From contig NW_024104532.1 in the NCBI RefSeq assembly GCF_003945595.2, forward strand, positions 8,183,501-8,247,500: a stretch of DNA of 64,000 nt. The letters are read 5' to 3'. Source of the stretch: Pipra filicauda. Taxonomy: Eukaryota > Chordata > Aves > Passeriformes > Pipridae. The notes under the pieces are model-generated. The model was not told where the DNA came from. It saw only the letters and a list, made by a program, of their open reading frames with translations, and made no database searches. Of this stretch, positions 1 through 14,518 are shown in pieces (within the stretch, counting starts at the first letter, position 1; each line of letters begins with the position of its first letter). The position numbers and the translations under genes are program-made.

Positions 1-1394
1 AACTTCTCATTTTACCTCAATTGCTGGACTCCTCCTGAGAGTGAAAGCCAGTGAAACAGGAGCACTTCTAGCTTAAGTTTGGTGAAGCTACTAAACAGCA
101 GCAGATGTTTTCAGTTTTTGGAAGGCAGCACTGCCTCAGTTGATGGCCCTTCATTTCTTGAGGGCTCTTGTTGCTGTAAAGGGTTGGAGGTGTTCATTAA
201 ATGAAAGCCCAGATTCTCTGCAATTGCTCCCTAAACTCCCTTCCTACTCCACATGGAGGTTTTCCCACTCTGAACTTCCAAAGTAGAGCTTTGGGGAAGA
301 GATTTGCCAAGGCTGAGGGTCAATATCTACCAAGGTGTGTGATGTCACATGTAGAAGACCTTGTGTATTTAAAATAGTCAGGGCCACCTATTTGCTCAGG
401 AAGATTCAAGTTTGCTGAGCCTGAGGATTTTAGTGGAGAAAAGCCATGTCATGTCATGTAGAGAGCACCATCATCTAACCATGCCCTTCTAGGCTTCATG
501 TGAAATGCTGCAAAGTATTTTGTCTTTACATTCTTCTGATCTTTAAGCTTTTTATCCTCAGTCTGCTCTGCACACTTGGTCTCCAAACCTCCTTTACTAA
601 AGATTTAGAAATGTGAGCATTGTGCTAAAATTTCACATGTAACTGTCTACTCCTTGGATTATTTGCTTTACTGTAGCATAACTATAATCATTGGAATAAA
701 GCTAAATATAGCTAACTTAAATGTGAGAGATCTCCAAAGTAAAAGGGCTGGAAGAAGGGAGGGCAATAAAAGGCAGCAGGGATAAAAGGAGCTGTGCTTT
801 TCTATAGATGAAAATCAGTAAGAATAAGGAGAAGAGAGAAAAATTTTCCAAGATGGAGCATTTCACTGGGGATTTCTTTCATCAGTGGCAGCAGCAGAGG
901 TCATGCAGCTGAAGGCTCCTAGTTTGATGCCTGCTGCTGCCTTTCTTTACTGATAGCTAGCTAAGCACCCTGTCATATATATGTGAATCTGCTTCTTTCT
1001 CATGTTTGAATTCCCCAAAATAGCTGATTACTTTATAAAGAACAGGCAGCTCAGTGTGTGCCCATAGAAACTGCTGATGGCCGTTTTCCACGAGTGCAGA
1101 AGTGAGTGACAAAAATGCAGTCTTCAAAGTCATCTGAGTGCCATCTCTGGGAACAGGTGTCCTAATGTGTAGGACTTGTGCTGTTCTTACTTTCCACAGT
1201 AATTGGTTTATGTAAGTGCTAATATAAAGGGAGACAAGGACAGTGAGTAAGATTATTGTGACACTTGAAATTATTTTAATTGATTAATATCAAGTGTCTT
1301 CCAAGATGAGGTAACACAGGATGCACCTGTGACTGGAAAAAGTGAACTGGAGCTGAAATAGATCACACTGCTTCAGTTATGAAAAAAATCTGAC

Positions 1395-1442
1395 TTTAAT
1401 TGTTTTGTTTATTGTTTTATTATTGTTTATTGTTTTGTTTGG
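1395..1442. repeat. TTTATTG/TTTTG-type low-complexity tract
   Basis: About 48 bases are built from imperfect reiterations of TTTATTG, TTATTG and TTTTG units, giving an almost pure T/G/A strand. It lies in WWC1 intron 1 with no gene nearby. It reads as an ordinary degenerate simple repeat. Confidence 0.7.
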
Positions 1443-4400
1443 GTTGGTTTTTTTCCCTAGACTCCCCAGACAAGCCTGGTTTAGGGTGTCTTGATCACTT
1501 TGGACACTGCAGGAACTGCCTTCAGAGTCTGTGCTCTCTTGTGTAAGCTCACTTCAAACTGGGGAAGGTGGCTGGAAACAACAGGTGTGATGCTTTTTAA
1601 GAAGGGCATCACTGCTAAAGGTGTGGTATTGCACATATGTGCAATGACAGAGGATATTGGCACTGACTTTAGAAGTACTAAAAGCATTATTTTTATCTTC
1701 CCTTTGGAATATGAAAAAAAAAAAGCAAAATGAGAAGCTTTGTTAAGCTCAGCAGCTTTTTAATGTATCTTGGGGAATTCTGAGTCTTAAAAGATCAGAA
1801 CTGCTTTTGAAGAAATCTCCATAAATCATATTGTTTAGAAATATGTAGGTTGAGCTTCATCTCCTTCTCTGGCAAGGTCATCTTGCTCACAAGATCAGTC
1901 CTTTAATTTTGCCTCAAAAACTGACAGCTTGTGAAGTTTAGTGACACTGCCACTGACTGGAAACTTATTTGGCAACAGAATCAACTATTTCATCCCTATG
2001 TAGGTCATGTATTTTCATATCAAAGTAGTTATCTTGATCTCCATCCAGTGGAATGGCAGGAAGTTGGCTAGTAAATTCCAGGAGATGTGGGTATGACAGG
2101 TGAGAGGTGGCTGCTGTGTCACTCACCTGGGGTGGATGCTCAGTGCTGTTGCTGATGGGGCACCTTAAGCTGCTGCCGCTGCCAGGATAAAATTCTGTAT
2201 CAGTGCAGGTTTGGCTGAAAAATGTTATTTTGCTGTCTGGGTTACAGAAACAGTTGATCCAGGTTGTGTGTGCTTGTGCAGAAACTTGTGGCACAGCTGG
2301 GGTAGAGCCAGCAGACTGGGAGGTGTGGGAGTGGGGCTGGCTCTGGTGGCAACCTGGGAATGCTGCTGAGGGTGCACTTGTGAAACTGTCCCCAGGCACT
2401 TGACCTGGTCAGGCTCTCTGCCAGCCCAGCTGAGGAGGTGTTCCCAGGGTTGGAGGTGCTTATGTTTGCCTCATGATTTCTGACCAACTTTTACGGGGAG
2501 AATGGATTTGCTGGAGCTCAGGTGACACCAGCAGTGAGGCAGAGCACCTCCTAAAGGAATTCTTCACAGGGCATCTTCATAGCTAGCACAGTTATGGGAA
2601 GATGAGTTTGCAGCAAACTTTTCCGTGTCTGAATCTGATTTAAATTCCTCTAGCTCGTGCCAGAAAATTTGTCTGTCCAAAGACAGACAAAGACTTGTCC
2701 AAAGGACTTTAACCAAATAACTTGTACGTAAAGAAGCGATATTTGCTGGATGGCTCAGGGTGGTCCTGTCACTGGCCCACCACTCCACCTTTTCAGATGG
2801 GCTCTAATCTCAGTTGCTGGAGGAACGTATTAGTAAATGATTGATTCCTACTCTGTGCTCCTGAAGGTGCTCACTGCCAGGGCCAGCCTTGCACTCTGCT
2901 CAGCGTGCCAGGCACCGTCACCGCCCCAGAGCGAGTTCCTGAGCGTGTTACTGACACTGATCCCACTGCCTGCCAGGACAGAAGTGTTCTGGGTTTCACT
3001 TGACACTTGGTTCTGTCAAATATGGGAGAACTTCAAGCCTTTCTCAAAGAGAGACCCAACAGCTGGCTTTGGAAACCCTTGCTGGTCTCCCTGTGCCAGG
3101 AGCTGGCTGCCTGGACCTGGTGGCCTTGAGTGCTGCACTAGCAGGGCAAGTGTTGGCTGAAATAATAAATCAATAAAGAGGGGTGGCAGCAGCTTGGCAG
3201 ACTCAAATGCAGGTATGTAGACTACTCTATACACATATATGAGAGCTATGCAGATTGACCACTTCCTTGGGGAGAAATACTTTTTATGCTGGCTGGGTGC
3301 CAGTCATGAGACCTGTTTAGTGAGGTTACGTGCTTTTCTTGTGGTAATGAAGACTTAGCTTAAACTGCTCAAATAAAACCCAGAGTTCTTGTTCACAGAG
3401 TCTGAGGTTACTGCTCCCCCCTCCCTTTTAAGCTACATGCATAGATAATCGGCTGAACAAACAGTGGGCAAAACTGCTCCCAGTAGAATAATAACTGCTT
3501 TTCACTACCACTCATTCAATGAAGTGACATCTGGAAGACTCTCCAGACAGTCACAGGAGGTTTGGTGTGTAACAGGAAGATGCAAAGAAGCCAAATCCTA
3601 CAGCTGTCAGTGTTCACTGGTATTTTCATCCTCTTGGATGGGTTCTCCTGGCTTGGTTTGTTCTCAGTTTATGCTGATACTTACGGCTTCCACCCCAGCC
3701 ACGATGTTCTGCAACATAAGTACCCAACACATTTAAAAACCAGATGAATTGCTTTCTGAGTCTCATAGAGGTGCTGTGGGGATTAATTAGTTCTGACAAA
3801 GTGCTTTCTGGCTGAGATGTCAAACTTATGTTTCAGGACTAATGGTATTGTTCAGTGAAACTGTTTAGTTCTCCTCAAATGCCTAATCACTATTTTAGAA
3901 GAACATACTCTTTGGAGAAAAGCTTTATTGATTTAAAGCACGCAATAAACAGTATTGATTTGCAAGAGGCAGTCATTCATATCTGCTCTATGCAGAGCTG
4001 AGATGTAAGGTGGCCACACAGCTATTTTGAACTAAAATGTAAGTGAAAATATTGCTTAAATGACCCTGCAGCAGCTTGCAAATTTCTCATATGTGACTTT
4101 CAACTGCCTTAATAGCCTTGTACTCAGAACAGGGGCAGTGCCCTGCTGAGGAGAGGGCTCTCTGCTATTTCATCCCTCACAGCCTTACCACAGGGAGGGT
4201 GGCTTGCAGAGGAACAGCAGTGGGTAAAATAATCTTCTGGACCTTTAGAGCACCACAGGAAAATGTAGGTAGTCCCAGAACTGCTCTGTAAAGCTGTACT
4301 GCAGATAGCTTAGTGGTTCATTTAGCTTGTGTCAGGCACAACTTGGGTGTCATGTGCCAGCTGAGCCTCTGCAGCTGGTAGAAGACATGCTGGTGGCCCA

Positions 4401-7400
4401 GCTGTGCAGGCTGTCCCCTTGCCCATGCTGTGTCCAGGCCATGGGGGACACAAATCCTTTGAGACATCCTTTGAGGGGCTCAAGCAGGTTGGCACCACGG
4501 CTTGGCAGCAGCAATCTGTTACACCGCAGCACCTAACCCTGAGTGAACAGGAGGAGTCATCTGCTGACATCTTTATCCTGGACACCTGAAGGTCTCCTAG
4601 TTGGACTGTTTGAAAGAGTGAGTATGTTTTTGAGCTGCTTATCCAAATTATCTCATTGGAGATTTGGGTGGGGATGGCATGGAAAGTATTTGACTGTCAG
4701 GTGTGATGCTGCTCTGCATATTATCCAGGCCATTTCCTGTGAGGTATCTCGGGTTGGTGGCCTGCCTTGGGTGCTGCTGGTCAGTCAGCCTGGTTCAGAG
4801 AAGGTTGTGGTAACCCCTTTGGGAGCTAATCACACTCCTTTGGTAGAACTGGCTTGCTCTGCAGCTGCTGAAATGCAAGGGAGGAGGGGTGTGGGTGGGA
4901 GTGGGGAGGCAGCAGCACCCCAGGAACAACAGGGCACCCGTTGTCCTGGGCTGGCAGGGACTGCCAGGTGGGTGAGGGTGGGCTCCTCGTGCCCTGCATT
5001 GCAGTAGTGCAGGTGGATGTTCTGTGGTGCTCTAAAACTGCTCTCCCAGTGCTGCTTTCCTTGAGGGGAGCCCTCCAGCCTGTCTGCTGCTGCTCCACAG
5101 GGCTCCTGTAGCTCAGCGGGGGTTTACAAGGGTTTCTGAGGCAGCGAGTGTGCTGTGCTCCTGGTGTCACTAATCCAGGAGGTGTGACAGATCTACTGCA
5201 GCAGTGCCCTGGGTAAGGTCCATGCCCAGTTGTGATGCTGCTCTTGTCTCTAACAGCTCTTAGGTTGGTGCAGTGCTCTTTGGATGTGCTTCTGGTGTTC
5301 AGACCCAACCTTTGTTCCTCAGCATCTGGTGTGACTTTGGTTCAGTCTTCTGCTTGCTGCTTATGACTGTTCTTGTTTTGATGGAAAGAGAAGGGCTCAG
5401 CTGACCAGAGGCCTTCCTCCTTCCTTCTTTGGAAGCAGCTTCTGTGTTCTCTATAGGATTTTTCCAGATACTTCCTATGACTAGTGGAGTGATGCTAATG
5501 ATGCAGCTTTATTGACTGCTTTTGCTTTGAATGAATTCCCGTATAGAAGAGATGGAAACTTTTCTCAAGGGAGAACTTGGTATGAAAAAGAAATATTTTT
5601 TAAGAAAAAAACAGTAAGGCTTATCTAAATTAGGATGACCTGTATCTAGTGTTCCAGGTGAACTTTTCATATCGAACTGTGTTTTTTAAAAAAATAAATA
5701 TTCTTTCTATGAATAATGTTTGGCATTGAAATTAAATCAGCACTTTGAACAGACTTTTTTGTTGGAGCATGTATGTGGTGACAAGTATATTTGATGTGGT
5801 GTGTGTTAATGCTGCAGAGAATAAGGAGGTTAAACTCTTCTGTTCAGGATATTATTCAATATTTCTCAACATCTGGTCTCTCTCCACTTCAGTTGTCAGT
5901 TAACCCACTTGTTTAGATTTTTCTGGAATTCCTTGAAGTCATCTCCACATCCAGCTAACCTAAACAGTTTGTCAGCCAGCAAGGCATTAAGCCAGGCTTG
6001 CTGTTTGTATTGTCTTGTGTTACTAGTAAGGATTTCACACCACAATGTCTAATCATCAGAGATACACAAGTTATTGCCTTGATGGGACACTGACTGTTTA
6101 ATTCTCATATGGACACACACATAGAAGGCTTTAAACTGTTTAACAGTTCTCAAAAAGTAAGTTTTCCAGTATTCTAGACATAGACAGATTTGTCTGGCAA
6201 AGAGATCTCTTTGCAGTCATCAGGGAGTGTTATTCTGTCTTATTTTAATGTGCATATGCAGGAAAGTGAAATGTCCTGGCTGCTGCTGTGTCCCATGGTT
6301 TTCTGTGGCACCAGCATTTTGGAAGATATCTTAGACTTCCTGACTTTACTTTCTGCTTTTTAAATGTGAGTGTGGAAGCTTCCAGATTTAATTTAAATCC
6401 GGTCTGTCCAATATCAATGTGGTATCTTTTCAGTTGAGTTGGTCTATAATTCTGAATAAAGGTAGACACGTTGTCATATGTCATCTGTTAATTATTCATA
6501 GACTAGTGTGTGGCAGGCATGGTGAGCTTCTCATACAACTGGTTTACTAGTAATTTAATTTTGAAGGTATCTGCCATCATCTGCTTGATGCTAATGAAAG
6601 CATAACCTGAGTGTGAATACTTTCTTAGAGCACGTGGTGTTTGCTTGCCTGATCTCATACTCCTTGGGCACTACTCCTCACTTCCTTTTTAAGATTTCTG
6701 TTTAGCAGAAGAATGTGTGGATGGGAGGGGAGGGGTATGTGGCAGAGGAGCCTGTCTTGGTCATTTGCAAAATCTCAGTTTGCAAAGACAAATTTGCAAC
6801 TGAACTGGTCACACTGAGTCCTCCACTCAGGCTTGTTTTCACACATCCTTTGTAAATGCCACTCTTATCCCTAAGGCAGATGTTCTGTGTTGAGTTTTCT
6901 CATCTTTATTCTCTATTTGTCCAGCAATCTGTAGCCAATGCCTGATAGTGCTTCCTGGTTTATTTTCTATCTGCTTCCCAACACAGGCTCCTGCAGTTTT
7001 GGATGGTAGTTCTGACATGTGTTGCATCTTCAGTAGCTTAGCTGGGCTGGTGGCCCTTTCTAAAAGTGGGGTCACTGTGGGTTTTGAGTCAGGTGCTGTG
7101 GTGGTTCTTTCCTCCTGTTGGGAAAAGGTCCCTCAATTAATGGGAGAGGACATGACTGCAGCTGAACATGCCACAGTTCACAGCCTGGTTTGGCCCTGCG
7201 ACCAGGCAATGACTATTTGGGAGGGGGAGGATTTGCTCTTGGGTCAGACCATGTCCCATCGTGTCTCAGTGGCTGCTACCAGAGCCCCAGGCAGCGAGGT
7301 GGGGGCTGGGGCTCCAGGCTGTTCCCGTTTTCTGAGCAGAGCCAAGTGACACCAGGTCCTTGAGAAAAGGTGGCATCTGGTGCAGTTTATTCCTCCTGTT

Positions 7401-10400
7401 AGGGTTTTGCTGTGTAGTAACAAAAATGAGAACAGCCCAAGTGGTAATTCACACCCGTAATCCTTCTGCTTGGAAATCTGCTTGTGACACTTCTGATGGA
7501 GTGTGGCACTTTGGGAAGTGTCCCTTCGCAGTCAGATTTGGTACAGAACAGATTTGCAGTGAAATAACCTAAGTTAAATCATTTTAACAATGCCCTCCAA
7601 AGGTGCTATTGTTTGAATTACTTCCCTGGGGTAGTCGGACAGATGTGTGGCAAAGCCTCTCTGAGTGATGGTGATGCCTCTTGCCTTTCTTATTGTTGAA
7701 GACAGGCTGAAATGCTGCTTTGGTCCAACTGCTTTGTGACCAGCCCAGATGCCCGTTGGAAGGTGTAGGGAATAATGGAGTTATGTCAGTATGAATTAGG
7801 GATTTTACAATAACAGTTTTCTTATTTATGTGGCATCCTCCATCTTTATGAAGAGTTTACTTCCCCTTAAACACACTTTGCAGTGGAAGGCAAGCTGTCT
7901 TCATACCCTCATACCTTTGTGTTGCCAGCTCTGATGCACTACTTTTTCCAGTCGTTGTTGCTGCTTCAACTTTCTCACTCACAAGCTGTACAACACTGTT
8001 GCTTAGTCCTCTTATGTCCATACTTACAGGGTCTTTAAGGCCTTTCATAAAGTAAGCATTTCATTTTGCCTGATGGCAGAAGGAGGTTTATGGAGTTTGG
8101 GAAAAAAAAAAAAGGAAGAAATACGCTGTAGGTAATAGATTCCAAAAATGCAAATTTGTTTAAGCAACCCCTTAAAAAGAAGGGAGGGAAGAAAGAATTG
8201 AAGATTAAAACCTGTGTTTATATACATGTAGAAGCTGGAGGCAAAGCAATCCATTCATAAATATACAATAGGATTTATGTCATGGTGAGAAGTGCTGCAT
8301 GCATATTCATGTGTAATTTGCAAATCCTTTAGCGATTAAATACTTTACTCCAAACTCAAGAACTAAATAACCTTCTTGTTGAAATGAGATGTCCAAAGGC
8401 TCTAATGCTTCTCCAGTGGAGGGGAAAGGCTGGGTGGTGTAATAGATCTGATACTTTAATTTTCACTCTATTAAAAGATTTCTGGTGTGCTTTGGGCATT
8501 ATTTTATTAGTATAATCAGTAAGTTTTGAACAAAACACGGAGCGGAGAATTGCAAGAAATACTGTAAAGCCTATCACGCTAAGAGAAGCAAATAGGCTTA
8601 GAAACTTGTTAGGGTGTTTTTCTCAACTTGATTTATTGTCAAATACCTTTGTCTAAAACTTTCATATCCTGTAGGTAAGGAAGGAGGCAGATAAGTAACA
8701 GCTTGGGGTGCCATTGTCTGAAATAATTCACTCCACTTGCACAAAGGTTACTTGCCTTTAAAATATGTAGCCTCAGTTCCTCATGTAGCACTAAGAGATG
8801 AATATGAATACACTGTTGCTGGTGCTTTTGGTTTTCAAAAGCGTGAAATTATTACTTTCAAACATAAGAATGGGAAAAAAAAATACTGCTGTGGAATAAC
8901 TGTTTCCTGCAACTTGGGTTGTTACAGCGGGTGAGTGCTCAGCGACAGCGTTCCTGGGTAGGGTGGGGTGATGGGGCTGATTCATCTTGCCCTTCAGTCG
9001 TCGGACTAAATGATACTCTGCAAATGGGACAGCAACTGCCAGGCATCCTACTGAAAAAACAGAGCTCAGCCTGTGCCTCTAATACCACTGTGATAAGATA
9101 AGGTTAAGACTTACAATGTGATTGTGTTACATGCTCTGTGCCTACCCTCACCTTCCTCAGGGGCCTTTTGCAGCCGGAATTAGCAGTCTTGTGTCTCCTC
9201 TAGATCCACCAGCTGCTTTGCTAGGGCGGCAGACTGGTGGCCATGTAGATTGGACCTCTGTGATGGCTGGTGTTTGTGTATTGCTCTGGGTGGTTAGTAA
9301 AGAACCAAAGTTCTTCTCAATTCTTAAAGCTGGACCTAAGCCTGTTCAGTTCCATCTCTGTAAATTCCCTGTTTACCCTTTGGGAAAGCTGTGGTTTATT
9401 CTTGTGTCTGGACCATCACAAACTCTTGTTTACTGCGCTTTCTCGTGGTGTTCTTGAGGGTTCATTTTGGAATTGCTCCTTTTTTGTAGCTTTATGAGCT
9501 CTTTTCCCTTTATGCATAGTTTTGCATTGGCAGACTATAATGTACATCCATGCTGGATGGGAAAAGCCAGCAGAGTTCTTGTGTTCTTTCTTCCCCACTG
9601 AGGTTAGTGTGTCTTTGAAAGTTATGTTGTCTGATTTAGCTTTCCTACTCCTGTTTTGTAACAGCTCGCTTGTGGGATGCTTTGATTGAGCTGAACAAGA
9701 CAAAGCAGTGCACTCAATTCACTAAGGACTCTATATGTATGTTTCTGGCTGGCACAGGTGTAACAAATTGCCCTTTTAGTCCTGTTTACTTGTTTTTCTT
9801 GTTCAGTCACAGGTAGTTTCTGCTCCTCGGTGATCAGAGAAGAGCCCTGGATTCCCTGTTTGCTTTCTTGTGCTGTGATCAGGGAGGCACATAGCAGAGG
9901 CAATGTCCCTTTGGTGCTTGGGGCTCCGCTGTACAAAGCTGTACTTCAGTTGATTTGAAGTAGTGTCTCCAGGTAACTGAAAAGTTGTTGCTTCTACAAT
10001 GAGCACTGAGAGTTTGTATCATCTGCCATGTCACAGCATCAGCTGTTTGAGCTGGTGGCTGGTCACAGGGGGGAGTGTAAATGCAGCACCGGGTACTTGA
10101 AGAATATGATTTGGTGTAGTTTCATAGAAAGGACAAAACTGAAGGAAACAAATCCAGCTCTCCTTAAATTGAGGCCTGAGTTGATGACTTCTTGGCTTTA
10201 GATGTTGGACACTTCACCCATGAAGCAGTTCAGGCGCACACAGAGTGCGTGAGGTGTGATGTCCCTGATTACTGTGAGGCTGCATGAGCTGGTTTTATGC
10301 CAGTATTTTTTATTATATATTAATGAGGAAAGCTAGAAGAGATAAATTTATTAACAAATCTCATGTTTGAAATGAGTGCTGCTCAGGTAGGGGCTGGATG

Positions 10401-12295
10401 GGAGGTGAATTTGATTCCCCCCCGTTTTAGTAACCATAGGTGATTGCCTCTGGATCCATCTCAGAGGAGTGCAGCGAACCATTGCAACCACTTGTACTTC
10501 TGCTGGTGGAAAAGGTCAAAATCTTTGCCCTAGGGCTTGGTTCTGGCTGTGGGCCTGAGCACAAGCCCCACTGGCAGGGCTGGAGCAGGCTGAGGAGCCA
10601 CTGAGCCATCCTGTCGTGGGAGGTGGCCACTCTGTTAGCCCAGGTGCCCATCTGACTCCTCCCCAAGCTCGCTAGCATGCAGGAAACTGCTCCCTCTTTT
10701 TTGGGCACGGTTTCTGCTGGTGCAGTGAGTTGGAATGGCCCAAGGACTGTCTGGCAGCAGTGACCTGCCGGGGTGGGAGTGACCTTCCTGCCAAACATTG
10801 TTCTCCTGGAAGTCATGGCTCACTCCTGAGCTGCTGTCGGAGCAGTTGTGCTGTGCTTGCCTGGCACCACGGGTGGTGAGTGTGGGTTCAGCCAGGCAGC
10901 TGTGTCACTTGTAGTTTGTCTTTCAAAGCAGACAGCTTAAATATCAGATTGATGCTTTCTCAGTGCTGCACTGTGGGCTGTAATTCCATCTGCTGCGACA
11001 CGGTGAAGGTGACACCTAAAAAGGTATGTGCTGCTTTCTGGATGTCCTCCCTGTATCTCCTGCATACATAACTGGAGGCACCATTTTACCTGCATGCTGG
11101 CCTCGCTCAGTGTGTGGTTGCTCAGGAGCCTAGCAGAACACTCAATATTTTTCTCTGAAATGCTGTTTGAATTTCAATGTCATATTTCATTCATTCCAAG
11201 CACTGCAGTTTCTGCAACATCACTGCCCTTTGTCTTCTCCGGTCTGGAACAGCGGAAGCATCTGCTTATGCCATTGATTTGGCAATTATTAGAAGGACAT
11301 TGAATAAAGGACATTATTAGTGGATAGGAGGAGTATTTAAAGACCTCTGCCCACAAGGTCTTTGTTTTTAATAGTTCTGCAGATTCATCACTGATTTTGG
11401 AACTTGACAGCAAGTTGGTTCCCTGGATCAGTCTGTAGATTAAAGTTGCTAGACAAGGGCAGCAGGAGTATTTTATTTGCCAGAGAATTTCAGCTTGGTC
11501 TTTGCAGGTGAGCTGAACTGTGGATAATGATTTATTTAGCTGAGCTGATGGGAGTAAGTGAATATACACGTGAATTCTGCATTGGTGGTGTAGATCAGCA
11601 TTTGGGTAGAAATGAATAAAAAGGATAACAAAGTGAAACTAATTGCTAACAAAAAAAATTACCGGCATGGGAGTTGCATTTCATCTGGGTGCTGATGGTG
11701 AAGTAGTACTCATTTAAGCAGCAAATTTCAAACCTGTAAGCTCTCATGATGGCTTGCTTAAGACCAAGTGTACAGTACTGTAAGGCACAATGTCAGATCC
11801 ATTAAACACAGCTTTGACTTAAGGATGAAAATGAATAGCTGAGATATTTTAGGTAACTGCCTTGAGCAGCAGTGATGGTTGTATTCGAACAGCTTCAGTG
11901 AGTTATAAACAAGCTACAGCTGAGGCCAGATCAAGCCACTGATAATTGTGCACAGGGCCTGGCATAGCTTGGTTGGGGAGCAGCACACACGGTGTGTGAG
12001 GCTGTTCTCCCTGGTGTGTACCCTGAGCTCCCTTACAGGGGAGGTGTCTGTACCCACACAGCTCTGGTTTCCATAACACTTTCCACCTCCTCAGCTGCTT
12101 CAGTTTTACTTCAAGTGTCTTGCTACAAATACTGGTTTTGACTAAGTGAGACTGACTCATTCAGCTGCTGCTTATCCTTTGGCATATATAAGGGCTGCAA
12201 AACCTGATAGTTATGGAGAAAAAGTGTTACTGAGGGATTTTGGCATGAAATACTACTTTACACTGTCTGAAAAAACCCCAAACCAGCTTTTTCCC

Positions 12296-12313
12296 TTTTT
12301 TTTTTTTTTTTTT
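12296..12313. repeat. Poly-T run (18 bases)
   Basis: An uninterrupted run of 18 T lies in intron 1. On the minus strand it would be a poly-A, so I looked for a retrocopy or LINE body beside it. Nothing recognisable adjoins it, and I treat it as a mononucleotide repeat. Confidence 0.85.
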
Positions 12314-14518
12314 GAATGGAAGAAGGGAAAAGTCGACTGAGGTAAAGGGCTGTCTTTCTGACAACGTCAGCTATAAAGGATTTGGATTGTGCATAGAGAA
12401 GACTGGCTTTGAACTAGTTTGTTTTTCAGAACATTGCTTTCTAAATTTCAAGGAAAGGTACTGGTGACCTGGGGCATTCTAGGCCCCACAAGAAAATCTC
12501 AGGAGTGAAACGTCTTGTGCCTTAAAGCACCTGCAGATCCTGCAACTTGTTTGCCTGGCTGCTCTACAAAGAGGGTTTATTTTGTGAGCAGAGCACAGAT
12601 GTAGCTCACCATCTTCTTTTCCTGGCTATGTCCCCTGCATTGAAAACTGAGAGAGAGAAAATACCTTGTTACAGGTGAAAGGTGTCTGGGGCTTGCTATG
12701 GCACAAAGAAAGATGTGATTTCCTACTGTGCTAGGTTTGTGTGGTCTCTACTACATTTTAGGATCTTATTTGACCAACTTATATTTTCCAAGACAAAGCT
12801 GAGACTCTTACAGAGTTGGTGCCTTCTGCCGCTTCCCTTGACTTGCAGGCAAAGAGAAATGTGTGAAAATGGAGGTGGTTTGGCTTCACATGTTACAAAG
12901 TCCTGAAAGAATATTCTGTGTCTTATACACCAAATCAGTTTAAGATCATTCTATTTTTGGAGTTCATGTTAAATAATAGGTAAAATGGCAATACACAGAA
13001 GGTAAAAATGGAAAATCCAATGCCAAGTACAAAGTATAGCATAAGCTATAGGTAGATGATTGCTTAGGATAGGGTTTTCCATAGGATGTAGCCATGCTAC
13101 GGGGATGAAGCCAGTTGAGGGGGGGTTAGAACTCACCTGCATGGTATTTTGGATATTTAGATATCTGGGAAGCTGAAGTGAAATACTCAGCAGAAGAAAT
13201 TCTTTTAAAAATAAGATATGTCAGAAACATCATAGAATCCATCAAAAACATAGCTGTTGCTCTTAGTGCCTAAAAATCACCCAAATCATTTGGCCACATG
13301 CAGCACAGAAGGGAGCCCTGGTCTGAGCCATCATCTGGGGTGCTCTGGGGAGAGCTGTTGCCTTGCAGTCGATCTGCCTGACAGCAGTGGCAGCAAATCT
13401 GGGCACTGGTAAATGAAGAGAGAATGACTGAAAGGAAGAGACAGTATCCCTGGTGTGCCACAGCACTCTCTGTCTGGCAAACACCTAGGACAGGGATCTC
13501 CATCTGGCGTGGGCTCGGCCCTCGAGGAGTGGCTGCTGCCATAGGAACCGAGGTCCCTGCCAGTGCCCTTCTGCCGGGATTAAATCCGGGACAGACACGT
13601 TATGGCAGGCGCTGCTGCTGGCTCCGATGTCGAGCTGGTCTGTCTTCACAACCCATCACCTGCACTGCTGCCATATCCTCACTAACATCACTCTTACAGC
13701 TTCAGAATGTGGCTCAAACACTGTGCTGTGCTCTGCTTCCAGATGCTCAGCGTGGTTAAAAAAGGGAGTAAGGATTTTAAACATCTTTGGGGAAGCAATA
13801 TGTGCAACTGTGGGTCACACCAGCCGGTCAGAGCCTCTTAGGGCTCAGCTTTGTATTCAGATGCGCTGGCCTGCGAGCTGCAGACATTCCAGATACTTGT
13901 GTTCATTTTGGCTGTATCCAGGCACGCACTCACAAAGAGCAAGATGCGTGCAGTGAAGTATAAATCCCGTCCTCTAATGACTCAAAGCACTGTTGTGTGC
14001 GCATACATGCTTAACAGATTGTATAATTAGCTGGCTTTGTAAGCTGGCAGCATGTATGATTCTCCAGTAGCTACCTAGAAATCCTGTGTGGTGTAGGGGA
14101 GTGCATGTGGGTCCTTAAGCTTGTATCCATGCAGCCATGACTGCTGGGCGTGAGGGAGGGGGCTGCATCCCCTGTGCCCGCAGGACAAGGGCTTCCCAGG
14201 CCCAGTGCCATCACCTCTGCCTATTCCCCTGAGCCCTGGGCTGGCAGCAGCTCTTCCCCCTTGGCTGCTGAGGCTGAGCTGGTTTGGCTGGAGGCTCTGG
14301 GCTGTGGGGACAGGGGCTGTCCCCCAAGGCAGTCCCCACGCTGTGTCCTTGACAGGCTCACCAGATCCTGTAGCTGCAGCATGCACAGCCTGAGTTACCA
14401 TTAGAGCCCTTCTCTTGGCCCATGAGTTTGATTTGGCATTGGCCCGGACTGGAATCTGGTTTTATTTGAAATACTTAATTCAGAAATGTTAATCCCAGAG
14501 GTCACAAGCCTCACTGCA

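Noticed and set aside
1965..2399. 144-codon minus frame in intron 1
   Set aside because: No acceptor or donor pair with compatible phase was seen, and the translation is not recognisable.
4543..5308. Overlapping open frames of 154 (+) and 160 (-) codons
   Set aside because: Both strands are open over the same GC-richer stretch. The translations are dominated by low-complexity and Pro/Ser/Gly-rich sequence, with no splice context or family similarity. This is best explained by base composition.
7990..8060. Minus-strand donor GTAAGTATG with an upstream CAG acceptor
   Set aside because: The 44-nt segment between them has a stop in all three frames, so it is not a coding exon. An untranslated exon cannot be supported from sequence alone.
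13221..13245. Possible reverse-oriented CR1 3' end (CATAGAATCC)
   Set aside because: Only about 10 bases resemble the CR1 terminal repeat, and no CR1 body follows on the minus strand.
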